Positions 12,283-42,620 are shown, numbered from the stretch's first letter. The stretch is 64,000 nucleotides of DNA from Amoebidium appalachense (GCA_963693365.1 CAVNZM010000002.1:7440001-7504000); one strand, 5' to 3'. The notes: a model not told the origin generated them from the letters alone. Numbers and translations: made by a program.

Positions 12283-13440
12283 GAGGGGAGGGGGGGGGGG
12301 GGGGGGGGGTCACACAGACCAATATGGGGACAAGGGCAGGTCCGGGGATTCGCAACAAATTGAACTAAGAGTAGGTAGTGGTGGGATTCCGAAGTAAGAG
12401 AAGTCTGGATAAAGGGTGAAGGGACGAAGGGTAAGCGAGGGATTTTTTATTTTTTTGAAGGGGAGGGGGGGGGGGGGGGGGGGGGTTATACGTATACTGT
12501 ATGCCACAATGTTACTAATAGAATCCGTGGGACATACTACTAGTGTATCATCACTATTATAGTATAAATATACATTTTGCTTTGCATATCATGATACATA
12601 TGTGCGATGTACGGCTATTATTGGTTCAAAGCCTGACAGTCACATGATACAAAAATGTACATTATCTATCAGCATATTCGTATCATAGGCTGCCAGGTAA
12701 AGCCATATAGATCCGATAATTAAAGGTTCAATTTCACGACCAGCTGCCTCTGCCGTTTGACTCCATCAGTCTGAAGTCTTAAAACACCGTTTGATTAGCT
12801 TCCGTATTGTTTAAGTTCAATAAACATGGCAAAAACATTCATTGAAGTCCACTCGAACATTTTAGTTTGCCTGCCACCCCCCAAGACTTAAGGGTGGGCA
12901 AAAGCAAATGGTCGTTTACGTAAGTTGGCGCTACACAAACGGACCCATTCGCATCCCCCCCCCCCCCCCCCCCCCCCCCCCGCAGCCACAGATGCACACA
13001 CGCACGCTCACGCAACACGCACGCGTAAGGACACACACACAAATGCAGGCACACACATAGCCCTCTTTCCCCTCCGTGCAGCATCAACAGCTCAACAGCG
13101 ACTGTCTCCAGGCTCTATTGTAACTGTGATAAAATGGCCCATTGCTGGCATGTTTCATTATATCAATTTGTGTTCGGTATTACTTTAACAAATGTTGGGC
13201 CTTGCAAGGCATGCAGAAGGTGACGTCATACCGACTTACACACCAGACTGGAACACGAACGTTAACGCCCCATCTCCCCCCCCCCCCCCCCCTCTCCGGG
13301 GAGCAAAAAAAAGGTTTTAAAAGCCAGCACACATACACACGGACACTGGCATGGACGGTGCATGCACACACACAATCACCATTCAACCAGGAAACCGGTT
13401 TCCCCAACCCCCCCCCCCCCCCCCTCCCCCTCCCCCCCCC
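12066..13440. other. Intergenic region, poly-G and CA-rich, no gene seen
   Basis: Holds poly-G tracts at 12252-12309 and 12466-12485, AT-rich unique sequence with AATAAA at 12820-12825 (possibly a 3' end), a poly-C at 12955-12980, and C-rich sequence at 13410-13440 that became the TRIM target. No open frame with splice support was found. Confidence 0.6.
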
Positions 13441-13935
13441 TGTTGGAGTGCAGACTTACGCTCACTCCACAATATGTGTATGTTAGCTTTACAATTGGTT
13501 CCGTGTACACAGACACACGCTGACACTCGATCACCACATGCACATCTGCATAGTTGAGGAATGTTGCCAATTGTGTTTTGACTGCAAACGATTGGTTCAC
13601 TGGTCCCAGAGATCTCTAAATGAAAGTAACCAATCCGATTAGCGCCTGGCATCCGGATTACATTCCAGACTGCTGCCCCACGGGTATATAAACCACGGCT
13701 CTGCCAGGTGCAGAAATGGAGTTCAGTCATGGAGTTCAGTCATGGAGTTCAGTCATGGAGTTCAGACATGGAGTTCAGACATGGAGTTCAGACATGGAGT
13801 TCAGTCATGGAGTTCAGTCATGGAGTTCAGTCATGGAGTTCAGTCATGGAGTTAACACACTGAAAGCAGTAAAAAACGGGTCAGCGCCCAAGCGCGCCAC
13901 GACGACCCTAGTCACAGCGGACTCTACTTCCAACA
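13441..13935 (+). repeat. Left (5') LTR of the TRIM-like element
   Basis: 495 bp, TG...CA. Contains CCAAT at about 13625-13629, TATATAA at 13685-13691 and the 13-bp minisatellite at 13716-13856, downstream of the expected transcription start. Confidence 0.88.
13716..13856 (+). repeat. 13-bp minisatellite, each unit starting with ATG
   Basis: Ten units of ATGGAGTTCAGTC or ATGGAGTTCAGAC plus a partial eleventh. Because 13 is not a multiple of 3, successive ATGs fall in all three frames. It lies about 25 bp after the TATA box. The order of unit variants (three GTC, three GAC, four GTC) is the same in the other LTR (14431-14571). Confidence 0.95.
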
Positions 13936-13950
13936 GGGTTATGGGCCCAG
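13936..13950 (+). promoter_or_regulatory. Primer binding site of the TRIM-like element
   Basis: GGGTTATGGGCCCAG directly after the LTR end. It resembles the known Drosophila copia primer site, which pairs with an internal part of initiator tRNA-Met rather than the tRNA 3' end. Confidence 0.7.
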
Positions 13951-14155
13951 ACACGACACCGCGGCCTCTAACTTCATTAGAGACTTTCGCTTCCACAAAC
14001 TCCATCCGCAGCAGCCTGCGACATCAACGTCAAGTATTCCACTTCATTGGCGGGGCACGCACCACAGTGGAATGCACACCCCGGTCTACCCTGCAAGCAG
14101 CCACACTCACTCTCTCTTCTCTAGTGGTGTGTACACTTCTCCAATTGGGTAGGGG

Positions 14156-14650
14156 TGTTGGAGTGCAGACTTACGCTCACTCCACAATATGTGTATGTTA
14201 GCTTTACAATTGGTTCCGTGTACACAGACACACGCTGACACTCGATCACCACATGCACATCTGCATAGTTGAGGAATGTTGCCAATTGTGTTTTGACTGC
14301 AAACGATTGGTTCACTGGTCCCAGAGATCTCTAAATGAAAGTAACCAATCCGATTAGCGCCTGGCATCCGGATTACATTCCAGACTGCTGCCCCACGGGT
14401 ATATAAACCACGGCTCTGCCAGGTGCAGAAATGGAGTTCAGTCATGGAGTTCAGTCATGGAGTTCAGTCATGGAGTTCAGACATGGAGTTCAGACATGGA
14501 GTTCAGACATGGAGTTCAGTCATGGAGTTCAGTCATGGAGTTCAGTCATGGAGTTCAGTCATGGAGTTAACACACTGAAAGCAGTAAAAAACGGGTCAGC
14601 GCCCAAGCGCGCCACGACGACCCTAGTCACAGCGGACTCTACTTCCAACA
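14156..14650 (+). repeat. Right (3') LTR of the TRIM-like element
   Basis: 495 bp, apparently identical to the left LTR, including TATATAA at 14400-14406 and the minisatellite at 14431-14571. It is followed directly by a C-run. Confidence 0.88.
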
Positions 14651-14704
14651 CCCCCCCCCCCCCACACACACACACACACAAAAAAGTAAAACCACGCACA
14701 CTGG

Positions 14705-14756
<52 letters not shown>

Positions 14757-15387
14757 ACACACGTACAGACATTCACGTCCACAAACAAACAAACAAACAA
14801 ACAACTTGAACTGTTAGTCAAATCGACGACGTCCGAAGAAATAGGTTCCGTAATTGTTTACAGTGAGTGCCTTGGCCTGTACACGATGGCACTTGCACAT
14901 ACAATTTCAGGTATCACAGATCGTTGTTCAGGCAGGCGTACTTAAGAAAGCGGGAGAGTCTTCAAAAAAAAGGCAACATGGGAATATACATCAATTTATC
15001 AAAGTCACAAAGAATTTGGGTAAGATCTGTGTACAAAAAGGCCGAAAATATAACCCAAAAAGCAATATAAAAAGATGTACAGGTCATGTCATTTAAGAAA
15101 CGATATTAAAGGAGTAGCAAGTATGTTACAGAAGTCGATTCATCGCTCACTGTTTAAGTTTTGCGTCGAAAATAATAGGGGAGAAAAACGTCAAAGAGGG
15201 GATAAACAGCGATCCATCGAGAAGCTCGTTAAAAAAAAGGCCAATTCAGAGTAACCTTTTTGGAACTGATGCACCACACATTCACATGACTTTTTGCGTC
15301 TTTCCATACCAAAAGAGAAAAATAAACAACAAGATTATAATAATATATACAAGAATATAGAATAATACCGTAGTATAAGAATAATAT
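14651..15387. other. Intergenic: CA repeats then AT-rich unique sequence
   Basis: Poly-C and CA runs to about 14750, then ordinary AT-rich sequence up to the first repeat of the YR element. The frame at 14854-15096 is open but has no supporting splice sites or recognised motif. Confidence 0.5.
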
Positions 15388-15550
15388 AGGTTTTATTTGT
15401 GGAAATTATTGACATAAATATTTTTCTGGGTAAACACGTAGGATGGGTGTCCGATATCAACAGGCTTCGTTTCATGTTTTAGCAGTTCGCGTTCACAACA
15501 CATCCTCTGTGTTTAGCACCTACAGCTTTACAGCTATATTTTCTTTTTCA
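15388..15550 (+). repeat. Repeat A1 of the YR element, lacking the promoter segment
   Basis: 15388-15494 equals 17923-18029 and 15495-15550 equals 18205-18260. The 175 bp present between these two parts in A2 (18030-18204, with CCAAT boxes and TATA) are absent here, so the left end has lost its promoter. Confidence 0.88.
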
Positions 15551-15584
15551 TTTCTTCTCCCTATCTTTCCCTACGCCGGTCAGC

Positions 15585-16137
15585 ATGCCGCCGAAAAAGC
15601 GCCAGGCCTCAGCCGCCGCCCCTACCGCGGCACCTAAGCGCCTGACCCGCAGCGACCTCCGCCACAGGCTGACCAACGCATCACTCGCCTCAGCACCCGA
15701 TACCCGTGGGCCCAGATCCACAACTATGACGTATACGCCCGAACCACCAACAGGGTCGGGCTCCGATCGAGTGTCCCAACCTGCTCGCCCAACTCCACCA
15801 GGATCTCCTCCTGCCACCCACTCTGCTCATCCCGGACGCATGTCAGCGTTGCGGCTTCCCCGACCACCCCAGCGCGGCCTGCCCCATGTACCCCAAGCCC
15901 GGCTGTGGTCTTGATGGTTTCGAGCCCCCCCACAAGCCCGGCGGGGGACAAACCCCCAACCGACCCGGCCCGCAACCCGGCCCGGCACCACCGGCCCGAC
16001 CCGTGGATCTACCCGCAACACACTGCAGGAATTTCCACAACGGTCGGTCCTGCGCTAAGCAGCCCTGCCCCTTCTCCCACGTGTGCCCGCTCTGCTCTGG
16101 CACACACCCCCGCAAAGACTGCAAGCACAATGCCTAG
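15585..16137 (+). pseudogene. Gag-like ORF with zinc knuckles, frameshifted
   Basis: Starts MPPKKRQ at 15585, 35 bp after A1. A basic leader is followed by a stretch with WAQIHNYDVY in another frame (about 15705-15740). A third frame carries a CX2CX4HX4C knuckle (CQRCGFPDHPSAAC, from 15841), a Cys3His-type finger (C-x8-C-x4-C-x3-H, about 16024-16080) and CX2CX3HX4C (CPLCSGTHPRKDC), ending at TAG 16135-16137. At least two frame changes are needed to join the parts, so it is degenerate or mis-assembled at homopolymers. Zinc knuckles of this kind bind nucleic acid in Gag proteins; that role is inferred here. Confidence 0.65.
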
Positions 16138-16514
16138 TCTACGCGCACACCCACACCCACAGATAGAACATAGGGGCTAGGAGCTAGGTTACACGGGTCC
16201 AAGGACACGGAGCTCGGGAAAAACGGGGCACTAGGGCTGAGTAACATTTTTCGCAGGCCAACTACGGCGCCCGCGCGCGCCAAGAATAAATGTCCCTACA
16301 CAAAGACGTTATTCTGGCCACTGCACATAAATTTACTCCCCCCCATCCCACGAGCCTCCCCCCCTTACACTCACCTAGCGCTCCCTCCCTTCTTCTAACT
16401 CTGTGTACGCCCACACCCGCGCGTGCTCGGGCATCCCCTGCACAGGGCCCCGCTGCCCTCCCTGCAAACCCTCCCTCGGGCCCAGCTGCCCTACTCTAAC
16501 CCCCCGGGGCCCTG

Positions 16515-16552
<38 letters not shown>

Positions 16553-16880
16553 ATGCCGGGATCTCCCCGAGGGGGGTGCCCCACCCTTGCTAACCACCCC
16601 TTCCCCCGAGGCTCAGCCCCGGTGGCCCGCCCGCTGCCCCAGCACCACGTTGACACCTCCCGCCTCCGGGAGCTGCTGGCCCCCCCTACCCAGCCCAATC
16701 ATTCGCCGCGCAGCTCCTCCGTAACCAACTTCCCCGGACCCGACGACTCCGACCTTACCTGCAACCGGAGCCCTGCCCCTTCCCCTTCTGGGTCCACAAG
16801 TTCCTATCCCTTCCCCTGGGCTCACCCCCCCCCCCCCCCCCCCCCCCCCAGATCTCCCCTTCCGGAGCAACGCTGGCCGA

Positions 16881-17806
16881 TTGGCCCCCCACTTTGCTCC
16901 GGCCGAGCTGCTTCGTGCCACCACTACCCTGCAGGAATGCCAGTCCCTGAGTCTCAACCTCGACTCTCGGGCCTTTTACTCCAGGGTACAAAAAAGTGTT
17001 CATCGATTTTTGTGTGGCATCTCGGCTGCAATCCTCCGCCGGGTCCTCCCTCCCGGCCTCCCCCCACACCATGCAGCTTTTTCTCGCCTGGTGTGCCCAA
17101 CGAGGGGTACAGGCCTCTTCCTTGGGCGGCTACAATTCAGCCATCACCAGACTCCACCTCGACATGGGCCTCCCTGCTCCCTACCCCCACGACAAGTCTC
17201 TGGCCTGGTTCTTCCGAGGGGTGGGCAGATGACAGCTTTCTCACAACATCCGACCCCGATCATCCACCAGGGAGCCCCTCCTGCCCTCCCACCTTAGCCT
17301 ACTCCATGGCCAGTGCCCCACCAAGGCCTCCTCGGCTAATCTACGGCTATGGACGGCCCTCATCGTCGGTTTCTGTGGTCTCCTCCGTTCGGGGGAATTT
17401 ACCTCCAAAACCCTGACTTCCTTTGACCCGTCCCGTCACGTTAAACGGAAAGACGTGACCTTCACCTACACCCCCACCGCCCATCTCCTCCGGCAGTTCC
17501 TGGATACAACGTCCGGTCAACCCAACGACCCCCTCTTCAGTCTCGGTGGCATCCCCTACACCAAGAGTGCTTTCTCTGCCGACTTCCGTGCCCTCCTCTC
17601 CCGGGCAGGCCTCTCACCCTCCCGGTTTGCCGGACACAGCCTCCGCATCGGGGGGGGCCACAGCACTGGCTGAGGCCGGGGTCGACGACTCCCGGATCAA
17701 ACAACTCGGCAGGTGGTCCTCCGACTGTTTCCTGATCTATACCCGACTTCGTCCGGCCTCCATTGCTGCCACTACCACACGTGTATTCGCCTCTATTCTT
17801 AAGTGA
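16881..17806 (+). pseudogene. Tyrosine recombinase of the YR element, broken
   Basis: The amino-terminal SAM-like part includes SPHTMQLFLAWCAQRG. The catalytic signature is complete in sequence: Arg in CGLLRSGEF (about 17375-17400), His-x2-Arg in HSLRIGG (about 17635-17655), and Trp and Tyr in GRWSSDCFLIYTR (17708-17746). The stop is TGA 17804-17806. Three lesions separate these parts: a frame change at an A6 run (about 16988-16993), an in-frame TGA at 17230-17232, and one extra G in the G8 run at 17649-17656, just after the HxxR motif. Family members cut and rejoin DNA through the Tyr to integrate circular intermediates. Two of the lesions lie in homopolymers and could be sequencing errors; the TGA could be a CGA-to-TGA transition. 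Confidence 0.8.
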
Positions 17807-17834
17807 AACCTTTGGAGCAAGCATACTGCTCTCG

Positions 17835-17923
17835 TGCCGTGGTTTACAACCATTGCAGGTTCACTTTCGTCCAAGGGGATGTCCCCCTAGAGGCAACACA
17901 CGTCCCGGAGTAGTTTTCATAGA
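17835..17923 (+). repeat. Repeat B1 of the YR element
   Basis: 89 bp matching B2 (18392-18480), directly joined to A2. It starts 28 bp after the recombinase stop codon. Confidence 0.88.
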
Positions 17924-18260
17924 GGTTTTATTTGTGGAAATTATTGACATAAATATTTTTCTGGGTAAACACGTAGGATGGGTGTCCGATATCAACAGGC
18001 TTCGTTTCATGTTTTAGCAGTTCGCGTTCGGCTGCCCGCATACGGGCACCTATTAGCCGATCAAAACATCAGATTCCACAGATCACTAGACCGAGTTTGA
18101 TTGGCTCAGGATAAGATTTCACATAACACTAGATCGGTTTTGATTGGCTCAGTTCGGCAGCCTTAGGTATATAAGCACGACAGTTTTTAGCAGATCAGCA
18201 AGCAACAACACATCCTCTGTGTTTAGCACCTACAGCTTTACAGCTATATTTTCTTTTTCA
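17923..18260 (+). repeat. Repeat A2 of the YR element, with intact promoter segment
   Basis: 338 bp. Matches A1 at both ends and includes a 175-bp central segment missing from A1. Confidence 0.88.
18085..18174 (+). promoter_or_regulatory. Promoter inside repeat A2: paired ATTGG boxes and TATATAA
   Basis: Two near-repeats of ACTAGAYCGRKTTTGATTGG (18085-18104 and 18128-18147), each ending in an inverted CCAAT, precede TATATAA at 18168-18174. The expected start, 25-35 bp on, falls about where A1 and A2 become identical again (18205). Confidence 0.65.
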
Positions 18261-18391
18261 CCCACCCACCTACACCCTACACTCAACCCCCATTGATCCC
18301 CACATACGTGCTGTTTTTTCACGGGGCGAAGACTTCCTCCGTTTTTTGGGCACAAGGACCTCACGGATCAATAAATTGATGACTGGGGGCT

Positions 18392-18480
18392 TGCCGTGGT
18401 TTACAACCATTGCAGGTTCACTTTCGTCCAAGGGGATGTCCCCCTAGAGGCAACACACGTCCCGGAGTAGTTTTCATAGA
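18392..18480 (+). repeat. Repeat B2 of the YR element
   Basis: 89 bp matching B1; right terminus of the element. An AATAAA occurs shortly before it, at 18369-18374. Confidence 0.88.
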
Positions 18481-38534
<20,054 letters not shown>

Positions 38535-40012
38535 CTGTGCGAACGGCAAGAAAATAATTAGAGATGGGTACGATATTTTCTATTCATTCTTCTAACGTAA
38601 CACCCTTGTGCAAATTGCACATAGAGACACAGCTTTTCTGCCTTCTTTTCCTTTCCAGTTTTCCCTTAGCAGGTACCATTGGCCATTATTTTCGTTCAGA
38701 TACGCATCAGTAGTGCCCAGGTACATGAAGGATGGCTGGAACCACAGAAAGGGTTGATTTTGGGGAGCTGAGTATCATTTATTTCGCTCTTAGTCTCTAC
38801 AAAAAAAGCTCACTACGGAGAGCACAGGACATCGACGTGTCTCTACATTACTAGGAAACACCAGGAGTCAGAAGTGGTCGTAAATATCTGGCAATGGGGT
38901 ACGATAATAGTGGTGACACTGTGGATTCGGAATCAGACCTGAGGTTCATTGTGTAGCCATGCAGAGCGTGAAGGGGTTCCGGGAAGAACTTAAACGGCTT
39001 ATTAGGCTGGTGTATGGGCATGCAGGATCCAGGGCCCGGCAGGTGAGCCGGGGGGAGGGGGGGAGGGGGGGGGGGGGGGAAGCTTCGGGGGAAGGGGGGG
39101 GGAACGGGGGGAGGGGGGAAGCGGGGGGAGGGGGGAGGGGGAAGCAACTTCCTTTCCCGTCCGCCCGCTATGGCCTGAAGGGCGCTGCAGGCCCATGAGT
39201 GACGCCATTTTGTGATTATTCCGCCTGAAATGGCCCAGCTAGCATCCACATGCTGTCAGCTGTCAAGAGTGACTGCATGCGCAGGTCCCGAGCCCCCCGC
39301 AAGTGCCTAGGCCACCTGTAATGTCCGTATTTACAGAAATCTGTACTAGCGTGCGAGAAATTACTGCAAAGTGAGGGTTGTGATGTGTATATGCATGTGG
39401 TTGTCTACTGTCACGGTAGCGCTCTCGATTTCGGAACTGTTTACGTGGCTCATTGTTCGGCTGCGCCTGGAGCCGGATCGCTCGATTCGTGAGTCAATCA
39501 ACCATATATGGTAAGTGTGGTATGCATAAGAGCAGGGCCTAGAAAATCAGTGACGTCATCAAGCCCTACGCCAGACTACAAAAAGCAACTAAGGCCATTT
39601 TGACTGTTTCAACATTACATACATTTGTGACTGTAGAGTGGATTATATGTCACAGTGATTATACCCATGTATCAGTACATCGTATGCATTTTGAAAAACG
39701 CCCAAACATTGGCACCGCCATTATTGTATGAACTCGAGACGCGCAAACCCAAGCCTTCGCCGAGTATGTAGTCCGCCGCCGGCCCGAGTAACCAGTTGCC
39801 GCAGTTGCGGTGTGTAGACTAGTGGCTCTACCATTATCCAATAGATAAGGATAATCCCCCCCAGAGAGCAAGCTCGACATCGGATGTCCAGGCTTGTAGG
39901 TCCAGGACCTTCCGTCCCCGGGCCCCCTCCTCCCCCCTCCCCCCGCCCCCCTTCTCCCGGGGCCCTCCCAGCCCCCTCCCCCCCCCCCTCCCCCCCCCCC
40001 TCCCCCTCCCCT

Positions 40013-40057
<45 letters not shown>

Positions 40058-40440
40058 CCGCCGCCGCCGCCGCCGCCCCCCCCTCCTCCCTTACGCCCTC
40101 CACAGTTTTCTTCTTTTCATCCCATTTTCGAATTCTGATGAAACTCGGCGACGCCCGGACGTGCATGCATTTGAATTTATATGTATGTACGAAGCACCAC
40201 CATTTGGCCCATAAAGTGCATCACTGATATAGTCACAAAATATATGCACATGTATATATGTTTGCGTATTTAGGTATATGCAATTGCAAGATACATGTAT
40301 TCATGTGATCGATATTTATTTGGTTCAACTCGTTTTTATTTAAGGAGCACCTTAACCGGAAGCTCGGAACACATACGCCTGGCGGGCTGATGAGGAAACC
40401 CACATTCCAACAAACCCCAACATTCCAAAGATATACATAA
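38535..40440. other. Mostly unassigned spacer before the Rolling-stone-like gene
   Basis: Unique sequence with a G-rich block at 39050-39145 and a C-rich block at 39930-40085 that ends in GCC triplets (40056-40076). One possible first exon lies at 38959-39042. No other splice-supported coding stretch found. Confidence 0.5.
38959..39042 (+). CDS. Possible first exon, 28 codons
   Basis: ATG at 38959 opens a basic, amphipathic peptide (MQSVKGFREELKRLIRLVYG...) that ends exactly on a codon boundary before a GTGAGC donor at 39043. No downstream exon could be matched. The minus strand is also open here, so this is a weak call. Confidence 0.3.
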
Positions 40441-40447
40441 GAGTATG

Positions 40448-40540
40448 ATTGGTTGATCTATTTCTATTGTGCGATGCCATTGGGTACAATGTTTTTCCGC
40501 ATAATGATTGGCTACACGGTTTCGCCAACCAAGTATATAA
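40448..40540 (+). promoter_or_regulatory. Promoter of the Rolling-stone-like gene
   Basis: ATTGG at 40448-40452, 40479-40483 and 40507-40511, then TATATAA at 40534-40540. The ATG is 143 bp downstream of the TATA box, leaving a 5' UTR of about 110 bp. The broken paralogue has the same layout at 52983-53043. Confidence 0.7.
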
Positions 40541-40682
40541 TCGAATAATCGCCCACCTCACATTCATCAGCTCAGCTTCTCAATTTTTAGATTCTCGAAG
40601 CCTGAACCGCGAAGTTCAGCACCCACACAAACACGCACACGTGCACACTCAAACAAAAGTAAACCGTCCCTTGAAAGTAACC

Positions 40683-41632
40683 ATGGCACCAAACGCTAAC
40701 AATACGCCTGTGTGTGCCCCAGTCCCCGATGTGCAAATGCTCAATAATGACGCCAGAATCAATATATCCGCGCCCCTTAATACAACTCAAACCAACTCTC
40801 TCCTTCAGCCTGTTTGGGAGGAGGAAAACGCAATGAAGAAGGCTCAGGGTACAGCTTTCCCGGAGGCTGACTTTGAGACAGTGTGCATAACAGATAAAGC
40901 CCCATCAAAGGATGAGGGAGAGGAGGTGCTGCCTTACCATGCTGGTGGGTGGAGAGTAAAGTTTTGGCAACAAAAGTTTCACTACCTGGACACGGAGAGA
41001 TTTGTGACGTCACACTTCCTGCCTGCATGGGGCCTGCTGTGTGTGAGGATCGTGCTCATGTGCTACGCACTGGCAACGATCATTACTTCTGCTGCGCTCA
41101 ACTTCAACCATGGCCTATGGGTAGGTGTATTCCCTCGGCTCCTACAGTCATTCTCTATTACAAACAGAGGCATGTGCATGCATATGCATCAGAGAAACCG
41201 CATGCTAAGTACTCATCTTACTTTCTCACAATGTAAACCCACAGCAAAACATACCGTTTATAGAATTTTGTCTGAGATTTGTCTCTAAGATCTAGACAGC
41301 TGCTGCAACATTTAAAATTTTTGGTGGCCGGCAAAGACGATTGATAGGACTGCAGCTGCAGGCCTAGAATAATTTGGTACAGGGCATGCACTGCACACAG
41401 TGACTAACACACGTACTCGGTTGCAGTTGCGCTTCTTCACAATTCTGAGCTACATCGGCCTCACCATCTACTTGATTGCTGCCGTGACTCATACTGGTAC
41501 GTAATTGCCTTCCCACCCCTCCTCCCCACCGGCCCGTCCCTTTTTCTAACTTTTGCTCCTCAAAAAATCATATCACATAAACCTGTCCCCCTGCTGCTTG
41601 CTGTGCCTTGGTCAAAACGGCGCCAAAATTTC

Positions 41633-41687
<55 letters not shown>

Positions 41688-42620
41688 ATCCTGGGGTTCC
41701 CCTTAAGTTATACTCTCGGATGGTGGCAATTTAGGTTTTTGCCTTTGATGTGATGCACAATTTCCTCTTCGACTCTCGATACTCTTCTTTTTTTTCTTTT
41801 TGGTAGCCCCTCTTGCAATGAGTTCTCACTTACATTTACTCCCTCCCCTGCAGCCCTTTACGTCAGGCAAGGGAGTGAGGGCAAGCCACGCAGTTTCGAG
41901 TCGCAGCCGCGGTGGATCAACCTTGCATACTGGATCATGTACGAGGTTCTGTTCACGTACAAGATCATCGTCCCAGTGGTGTTCTGGACCTGTCTCTCTA
42001 ATCAAGCACGTAAGTACCCCAGTTTTGATGCAGGGGACTTGTGGGGTTTAGGAGAGGACTCCGTGTAGGAAATAAACACACTGCACTATGCCATATGATG
42101 TACTTCTAAACATTTGTCACTTGAACAAAACCCCCTGTTATGTACAATGCCAGTATGATATGCTATTATCGAGCCGGGATGTGTGAGTTTCTCCGCATGA
42201 TACACTCCTTAATATTGGCTGTTTATTAATGTTTTTTTGGTCATAATAGCGGACACTCACACAGTCTATTTTTACCCTGCAGCTGCCTGGAGCGAGCACC
42301 TGCAAGCGTGGGACAATCTGAGTGTGCATGGTATGGACTTTGTGCTGATGTTCATCGAATTTTCATGCAACCGCCAGATTTTTGTGTGGGGCCACATGAC
42401 ATTCTTCGTAGCCATCATGGCCGTCTACTGCGTGTACACGTGGATTTTCTACTTCACAGGGTTCGGATGGACCTACTGGTTCATGGACATTACCACCCCG
42501 GCTGCCGCCTACTGGTACCCTGCCCTCATTTTTGCCTTCTGTCTTGTGTGGACGGCATGTTTCTTTGTGCACGTTGGTAAGGAGAAGCTCGTAGCAATTT
42601 TCCAAAAAGATACTAAATAG
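40683..42620 (+). CDS. Rolling-stone-like multi-pass membrane protein, four exons
   Basis: Exons 40683-41120, 41427-41496, 41854-42009 and 42283-42620 join in phases 0, 1 and 1 with GTAGGT, GTACGT and GTAAGT donors, giving 333 residues. ATG 40683 has a CCATGG context. A soluble amino-terminal stretch of about 90 residues is followed by WQQKFHYLDTERF and several hydrophobic segments, including LLCVRIVLMCYALATIIT, FFTILSYIGLTIYLIAAV, IIVPVVFWTCL and ALIFAFCLVWTACFFV. The motif SVHGMDFVLMFIEF followed by a buried His, and the overall order, resemble the Rolling stone family, membrane proteins known from Drosophila myoblast fusion but widespread with unclear function. Family assignment is from memory of the pattern; FAR-17a/AIG1-like proteins are an alternative. 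A copia element starts 142 bp past the stop. Confidence 0.8.
41638..41684. repeat. Poly-C tract in intron 2 of the Rolling-stone-like gene
   Basis: About 47 consecutive C. Confidence 0.97.

Larger units (their letters stand above)
13441..14650 (+). mobile_element. TRIM-like non-autonomous LTR retrotransposon, 1,210 bp
   Basis: Two 495-bp LTRs (13441-13935 and 14156-14650), each starting TGTTGG and ending CCAACA, flank a 220-bp interior with no coding capacity. A copia-type primer binding site (GGGTTATGGGCCCAG) starts right after the left LTR at 13936, and a polypurine tract (GGGTAGGGG, 14147-14155) abuts the right LTR. The copia element at 42.8-48.4 kb has the same LTR ends and near-identical PBS and PPT, so it, or a relative, could supply the proteins. 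The flanks are C-runs, consistent with a 5-bp target duplication CCCCC. The LTRs look identical by eye, implying a very recent insertion. Total and internal sizes match terminal-repeat retrotransposons in miniature. Confidence 0.85.
15388..18480 (+). mobile_element. YR retroelement with split direct repeats and no visible reverse transcriptase
   Basis: Repeat order is A1 (15388-15550), Gag-like ORF, tyrosine recombinase, B1 (17835-17923), A2 (17923-18260), B2 (18392-18480). A1 matches A2 and B1 matches B2 at near identity, and B1 is fused to A2. This A1-ORF-B1-A2-B2 arrangement is the split-direct-repeat architecture known from PAT and Ngaro YR retrotransposons; LTR elements and Cryptons do not have it. 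Between the ORFs (16140-16880) I find only proline-rich, low-complexity sequence and no RT or RNase H motif in any frame. It is therefore probably a deletion derivative, or an element relying on another for RT. The ORFs carry frameshifts and a stop, so this copy looks dead. Confidence 0.78.

Noticed and set aside
16403-17416. 337-codon ORF across the YR element
   Set aside because: It is out of frame with the recombinase motifs and is proline-rich because of C-runs. The recombinase lies in two other frames.
15388-18260. A1 and A2 as the LTRs of an ordinary LTR element
   Set aside because: They lack TG...CA ends and target duplications, and B1/B2 form a second repeat pair in split-repeat order. 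The enzyme is a tyrosine recombinase, not a DDE integrase.
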